DNA from: Gordionus sp. m RMFG-2023
Taxonomy: Eukaryota > Nematomorpha > Gordioida > Chordodea > Parachordodidae
Assembly: GCF_954871325.1 (NCBI RefSeq)
Contig: NC_088776.1
Location: 26,274,508-26,338,507, forward strand
Length of the DNA stretch: 64,000 nt
Direction: 5' to 3'
Position numbers and translations under genes: made by a program. Under the pieces are notes generated by a model. That model had not been told where the DNA came from, made no database searches, and saw only the letters and a list, made by a program, of their open reading frames with translations. Numbering within the stretch: the stretch's first letter is position 1; every line of letters starts with the position of its first letter. Shown here piece after piece: positions 59,154-64,000 of the stretch.

Positions 59154-59697
59154 CTAATATATTTGTCCTTTATTTAACAATATAATAGGGGACGTGTTAA
59201 TATAGGCATTGGGAAATAATTCTCTACAAAAAAAAACTCAAGAGGGTAAAAAAATGTTTAGTCGTTTCAATAATCAAATTAAGATACTATCATTAAATAT
59301 AGGTAGATGTGTCTTGCCCGATATGAGACTACAATTAGTGCTAGTGCATTAAAGGCTGTTTCAACCAGATCAAAGCATGATATGGAACAAATTGAAATTG
59401 CTTCAGATCTTGCTATTTTTTGGAAAATTTTTTTTTTATTATTATCTTGATTGAATTAAAAAAAATTACTACTCTAATATATAGATGTTATCTTGGTCAT
59501 AATCAAAATATCATTAGAACCAATTTCACAATAAATAGGATCCTATGAGCATCTACTTCTCCATGTAGAAATCTAGTTTACTTTTCTGAAAACCTTTAGA
59601 ATGGGAATAGATTCATATTGGACTTACTTTGCAATATCAACAAATGTTAATTGTTTTGAGGTCGGCATTAGGTTGTTTCCGAAACTATAATCAATTT
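59154..59697. other. Region 5' of the first visible HTT exon
   Basis: 59,300-59,420 is less AT-rich. Both strands have short open frames (minus: CFDLVETAFNALALIVVSYR; plus: SALKAVSTRSKHDMEQIE). Neither matches HTT or a transposon well enough to name. Confidence 0.35.
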
Positions 59698-59698
59698 T

Positions 59699-59855
59699 AG
59701 AGGTCTGCATTGGGCGGGGTATCGGGTGAAAAATTTTTCGAAAATGGGCAGGCGGGCGGGTTAAAAAAATTTGAAACTATGGGCGGGCTGGGCGGGCGGG
59801 TTAAGAAATTTGAACAATGGGCGGGCGGGTTAAGGAAATTTAAAATTTTTGTTCA
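59699..59855 (+). repeat. hAT-like end, word GGGCGGGCGGGTT
   Basis: The tip AGAGGTCTGCATTGGGCGGG is followed by GGCAGGCGGGCGGGTT, GGGCGGGCTGGGCGGGCGGG and ATGGGCGGGCGGGTTAAG with T/A spacers. Cut off at the right by gypsy sequence. Confidence 0.7.
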
Positions 59856-59885
59856 AAAACAAACTAAAAAAAATAATTGTTTAAA

Positions 59886-60835
59886 TGAACACGACTAAGA
59901 TCAAGGCTTTAAGGAAATGGTTCGCACGGTTTGAAACACCTAGACAAATTGTATCAGATAATGGACCTCAATTTATTTCTGGAGAATTTCGAAAATTTTG
60001 TTTCGAGAAAAATATTAAATTGATACATACAACACCGTACCATTTAAAAACGAACGGTCTAGCGGAAAGAACAATACGAACCCTCACGAGTCGATATTTT
60101 GCAACTAGGAAAGACATCAGGGAGCCTAAGGAAGCCGTGGGAGAAGTTTTGATAGCATATAGAATGGATGAACATCAATCAACTGGACGTTCACCGGCAA
60201 AGTTATTATTGGGGCGAAATCTAAAAACGGGATTAAATTGGTTACATCCAAATGTTAGAGATGAAATGGAACGATCGAATATACGACAAAGCAGCGCATG
60301 ATGAACATAGTCAAATGAGGGAATTTGAGATTGCACAACTGGTATGGGTGCATAATGAAATAAATTCAGGTTGGAGAGAAGGAGTTATAAAATCCAGAAC
60401 TGGTAGATATTCTTATTTGGTAGAAAACAAGGATAGAATGGTAGGAAAGCATGCGGATCAACTTAGAAAAAGGGAGGTAGTTAAAGAAATGGAGAAGTCT
60501 GGGCCAGTGGAAGAAAATAAAGAAAATATGGAGTCAGAGAGAGGAAGAAAATAAAAAAAATAGAGAGTCGGATATAGTTGAGATTTTGGAAAATGTGGAA
60601 GATAATGGAAAACTAGAAACGCGGAAATCACAAAGAGCTAGGAAACCTACAAATCGGCTGATTGAGGAGTTGTAAGATCATATGTGTGGGGATATGTTAT
60701 AAATGAGATATATTATATATATTATAAATGTCATATACAAATCAATCATACATATATATACCAATTGTCATGTGATAGAATACTTGATTTACATATATAT
60801 ATTAAATAAAGAAACTGTATAGCCACTTTATTGAT
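59886..60835 (+). mobile_element. Gypsy B relative, integrase end and 3' LTR
   Basis: It begins abruptly inside the integrase (ARFETPRQIVSDNGPQFISG). It runs through TPYHLKTNGLAERTIRT, YRMDEHQSTGRSPAKLLLGR and the charged C-tail, with a frameshift near 60,295. It then enters an LTR-like region (TGTTATAAATGAGAT ... AATAAAGAAACTG) to about 60,835. Nucleotide similarity to 21,060-21,890 is high. No 5' half. Confidence 0.83.
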
Positions 60836-61019
60836 GAATCGTGGAAAATGAAAAAATAATATTAGATATTAATTATGTACTCTATCCTCGGCATCCATTA
60901 AAGTCTCTAATTGATGCTTAATACCAAGTGAATGTATGGAAATATTCTAAATACCAACCTAATTTGCTAAATACCGACCAAAATTTATTAAAATGTAATA
61001 AGACCCTTATTATTTAATA

Positions 61020-61190
61020 TATTAATACGGAATCACGTGGTCGAGTCCGGCCTCCTATATATTATCCCCCCCCCAAAGATGGAACCACCAAGTTGGAATA
61101 AGAAAAAAACATGACCATTCACGGGATTCGAACCCGGGACCATGGGATCAGTAAGCCAAGCTCTTGCCTACTAGGCCATAGAGGCTTTCC
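61020..61190 (-). mobile_element. tRNA-derived SINE
   Basis: On the minus strand GCCTCTATGGCCTAGTAGGC gives an A box (TGGCCTAGTAGG, 61,167-61,178) and GGTTCGAATCC gives a perfect B box (61,124-61,134), with a CGGG/CCCG T-arm around it. The acceptor stem is not closed (GCCTCTA has no TAGAGGC partner after the T-arm), and a non-tRNA tail continues. This argues for a SINE head over a tRNA gene. Confidence 0.7.
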
Positions 61191-61194
61191 AAAA

Positions 61195-61379
61195 ATCATG
61201 ATTTTTCAAATATATATTATAAATATATTTGGTAGTGCCTATCCAAATGAAAAATGAACAAAATTCAAATTTGATAGGGAGTACTTTAAGGTAGTAAGCA
61301 TCATTAACCCAACTTATATAGCTGCAATCTCTACGTATATGGGTTCAAACCTATTTGCAGCATATAAAATGTTGATACA
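61195..61379. other. AT-rich spacer
   Basis: Nothing recognised. Confidence 0.4.
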
Positions 61380-62520
61380 TGTGTTAAACATTATTTGCCA
61401 GAATATCTTAAAGTAGGATGGTTGCAACAAACATATCTCAAAGTCCATTATTACTTCAAAAATACAGATTACTACTTAAATATAATGGCATTTGGCAAAA
61501 AATTCCAAATGATGTTGAAACCTATTGGAATTCAACATGTTTCATGTTGGTAAAGGTCCTTATAGTAAATTAATCTAATTTTTTCTTATTGTTAGAATCT
61601 TGGGACGATAAAAACTGTGTGTTGTTCTGAATTTGATAGCCTTGGCAACATAGAAAATAATAAATGATAATAAAAATAAAATAGAAAAACAAATTTCTTT
61701 ATTAAAGCCCTTTAATGAAATACCTTAGATTTATCTGGACCTCCTTTCCTACCTTTTGTTGAATAAATAATCTTTTAATATTTTTATATAATCTCTCTTA
61801 TTTAGGCATATGCCTATGATGCTGGAAAACATACAAACAAATTAAAAGTACTTTTACTTCATTCTTTCCCATCATTTATTATTTTGCCTTTTGCAATGAA
61901 AGTGGTTAAAAAAGTTGATTACTTTCTTAAATTTTTAAATATGGAGTCCTATATTGGGCATATTAGACCCCACAATTAAAAGGGTTGAAATTTCGTAATT
62001 CTTTATTCTTTTTATTTAAGCTCACATGTATAATTTGTTAAAGACCACTGAAGATTTTGTTCAATTTAAATAAATAAATGGGGGAAAGCGAAATAAAGGG
62101 AAACAAAGTGTATAAAAATATTTATTTAAGTAAATATCCTTGAGGGAGAGAATAGCTAAGGATAGGCTCATGGGAATTGGGACATCAGAGAAAGATTCTA
62201 TAAATGAAATTCAAAGCTATTTATCCGATATTTTATATCCAATTAATATCAACATATTAGATAGGTGGAAATGGAATCAATATCGATCCCCAATTGTGGC
62301 CAAAATACCATAGCAGGCTACATTAGTAGAATGTGAACGAATCTTTTCCAAAGCTAGTGATAAAATATCAAAACGGAATAGAATGAATCCAAAGATAGTT
62401 CAATCACTAATGAATCATGGATAAAAAATGAAATTATTTTTGATTTTGAAGATATTTAGAATATGTATAAATCATTTTTATTTTATAACCAAATATCTAA
62501 CAATTCATTAAATATACAAA
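61380..62520 (+). pseudogene. hAT transposase relic
   Basis: DVETYWNSTCFML (about 61,510) resembles the hAT RWNSTY motif. LHSFPSFIILPFAMKV follows (about 61,860). The end EIQSYLSDI...LDRWKWNQYRSPIVAKIP and VECERIFSKASDKISKRNRM (about 62,200-62,400) is the dimerisation domain. Stops throughout. A different family from the other hATs in the window. Confidence 0.75.
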
Positions 62521-62689
62521 TTGATTTATATTATCAATAAATTTGGTATTAGTTTAATATTTTGAAATATTAGGTATTATAATGTATAATATAATAAAAA
62601 TGGTTTGAAGATATATTGGCAATTTATCACATTCTATTAAATTTAATGCAGAATAAAACTTTCATAGCATACGCAGAAATTTGATCTGG

Positions 62690-63145
62690 GGGGGGGGGGG
62701 GGGGGGGGGTAATAAAATTTTTTAAGAAATATTATTGTTTTTTAAAAATATCAAGCATAAATAAATTATCTCATCCTTGCTTGTTGTCAAATGCCTATGA
62801 ATATTCAAAAGATCCAAACCTTTCAATCTACTTTCAAAAGTTGTACTTCTTGGTATGTTTTTCGGCCCGGCCCCCGGGCCGGACTGTATGGCCGGGCCAG
62901 AAATTTTTAAAAAAAAACACCCGGGCTGAGCCTGAATTTTTAAAAAAAAACATCTAGGCCGGGTCTGAAAATTTTTTTTAAAAAAATATCCGGGCCGGAC
63001 TGTATATTTTAAAACAGCCTATATTTGAAATCGTTATTATTAGCTATAAAAATCAAAAATAAATATAATTTATTTTTAAAAAATCCGGGCCGGGCCTGAA
63101 AATTGAGCTTATCAAATATTTTAAAAAAAATCCGGGTCGTGCCCA
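62690..63145 (-). mobile_element. Inverted copy of GC block plus hAT 3' end
   Basis: In inverse orientation it repeats 47,286-47,950: the CCGGGCC block (62,868-63,145), then the frame containing LKGLDLLNIHRHLTTSKDEI, then KKFYY-type AT sequence ending in a G-run of about 20. About 200 bp of the 47-kb copy (47,668-47,870) is missing here. Confidence 0.85.
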
Positions 63146-64000
63146 GCGTTGCCATGTCTCCCCCCATCAGTGGGAGTCTCCCACAATTTTTTAGTTTACC
63201 CACATACATCTCACTCCCACAAAACTCCCACAATTAGAAATCTCCCACAAAAAGCTCCCACAATTTTTTTTAGCAATTTAATGTTTTTAATATATAAATA
63301 ATAATTTTGAGAGACAGTATTTGATTATTTTTATATTTTTAAAATAAATAATATTTATTCGAAAAATATGTCTAGTTCTTTTATTTTATTTTTCCGCTCT
63401 AAAATATATTTTTTATAAAATTCTCCACTCGACATTTTCAAAATTTTTGTGTTAGAAAGAATAGAAGTTAGAACAGTATGTATAATTATTATAAATATAT
63501 TTTAAATTACTTAATATATTTTATATCGTTATCTAGAATTGCAGTGCTCCACTCGACATTTTCAAAATTTTTGTGTTAGAAGAATAGAACTTTTAGAAGT
63601 GGATATTATATCCCATATACCAAACAGATTTAAGTAACAAAATGTTCTATTTTGCTAAAAAAAAAATTTCGAGTATGAAATGTCAGAAGCATATTTGGGA
63701 TTAGTTTCACATGTAGGAAATCTACTTCATGTAGTTAATATTCAGTTGCAATCAGAAGATTCTTTATTGGTAAAGATTCACAAAATCATGCTACAACTAT
63801 GTTCATCTCTACAGTTAAAAATAGATAATAAATTTTATGGCGCTATTGCTAAAAATATCATATTAAAATGTTCAAATATTACTATAATTAACGTATTTTT
63901 AAATGGAGCAAATATTTTTATTAAGACAATTTTGGAATATTTACAATCAAGATTTGATTTTAATAACTCTATTTACAAGTGTATAAATATTATGACCTTG
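63146..64000 (+). mobile_element. Left part of a hAT transposon, CTCCCAC words
   Basis: The tip CAGCGTTGCCATGTCTCCCC is followed by many CTCCCACA words up to 63,260 (TCTCCCACAATTTT, ACTCCCACAAAACTCCCACA, AGCTCCCACA). The element runs off the window. It directly abuts the inverted GC block, so one landed at the edge of the other. Confidence 0.8.
63679..64000 (+). CDS. hAT transposase part, open to window edge
   Basis: From ATG at 63,684 the frame is open for more than 100 codons: MSEAYLGLVSHVGNLLHVVN, IKTILEYLQSRFDFNNSIYK. I place it in the middle region of a hAT transposase by context. The catalytic and dimerisation parts would lie right of the window, and the true start may be further left. 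The only transposase fragment here without an internal stop over its visible length, besides the pogo DDE core. Confidence 0.5.

Larger units (their letters stand above)
53905..58440. mobile_element. Old element with inverted AACTGAAACGC ends
   Basis: The left AAAACTGAAACGCTCAG is mirrored by GCTGCGTTTCAGTTTTTATT at 58,420-58,440, with CTCAG/CTGAG words inside both ends. It would enclose the hAT at 55,409-57,540 and the relic at 54,500-55,280. Superfamily and target duplication not determined. Confidence 0.45.

Noticed and set aside
8537-59153. Exportin-4/7, Nup188 or Nup205 as identity of the large gene
   Set aside because: Single helices looked similar, but none kept order over several exons. 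HTT does so over all 29.
61113-61187. Functional tRNA gene
   Set aside because: A and B boxes are good, but the 5' acceptor strand GCCTCTA has no complement after the T-arm and the anticodon stem pairs poorly. A SINE head is more likely.
1-64000. CRISPR arrays, bacterial operons, rRNA
   Set aside because: No regular spacer-repeat arrays, no Shine-Dalgarno-led gene clusters and no conserved rRNA stretches seen.

Overview
The window is AT-rich eukaryotic DNA, most likely from an invertebrate animal. Three things suggest this: a spliced huntingtin (HTT) orthologue, pogo/Jerky-like and ZMYM/DUF4371-type hAT transposons of kinds common in animals, and a tRNA-derived SINE. There are no bacterial gene arrangements, rRNA genes or CRISPR arrays. 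I cannot name the species from sequence alone.

One host gene dominates. On the minus strand, 29 exons between 59,153 and 8,537 encode about 1,850 codons. They match the C-terminal part of huntingtin in order, from the segment aligning with human FEPLVIKALKQY down to the stop codon at 8,537-8,539. Reading-frame phases agree at 27 of the 28 exon junctions. The exception (48,531 to 41,833) suggests a missed small exon. The N-terminal half of HTT lies beyond the right edge of the window.

Introns are either compact (39-400 bp) or very large (1.1-10.2 kb), and most of the large ones hold nested mobile elements. Intron 17,572-23,094 holds a short Ty3/gypsy element with paired 141-bp LTRs. Intron 23,890-28,672 holds a hAT with an exact 8-bp target duplication. 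Intron 31,322-41,517 holds a pogo element with TA duplication and two opposed LINE copies, one split by a hAT MITE. Intron 41,834-48,530 holds a second complete hAT and a hAT relic. Intron 48,715-51,979 holds rearranged LINE pieces. Intron 53,802-58,475 holds a minus-strand hAT inside an older inverted-repeat element.

Downstream of HTT (1-8,498) are a pogo 3' end, a hAT relic and a decayed gypsy element. Upstream of the first visible exon (59,154-64,000) are a gypsy fragment, the SINE, a hAT relic and the start of another hAT.

A recurring feature is the hAT-like terminus built from many imperfect copies of one short, family-specific word (CCGGGC, TTCGAATA, TCACG, GGGCGGG, CTCCCAC, GTAACGAG or CGATATCGG). 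At least fifteen such blocks are present. Nearly all transposon coding regions carry stops, frameshifts or deletions. The last hAT (63,146 onward) has an open frame to the window edge.
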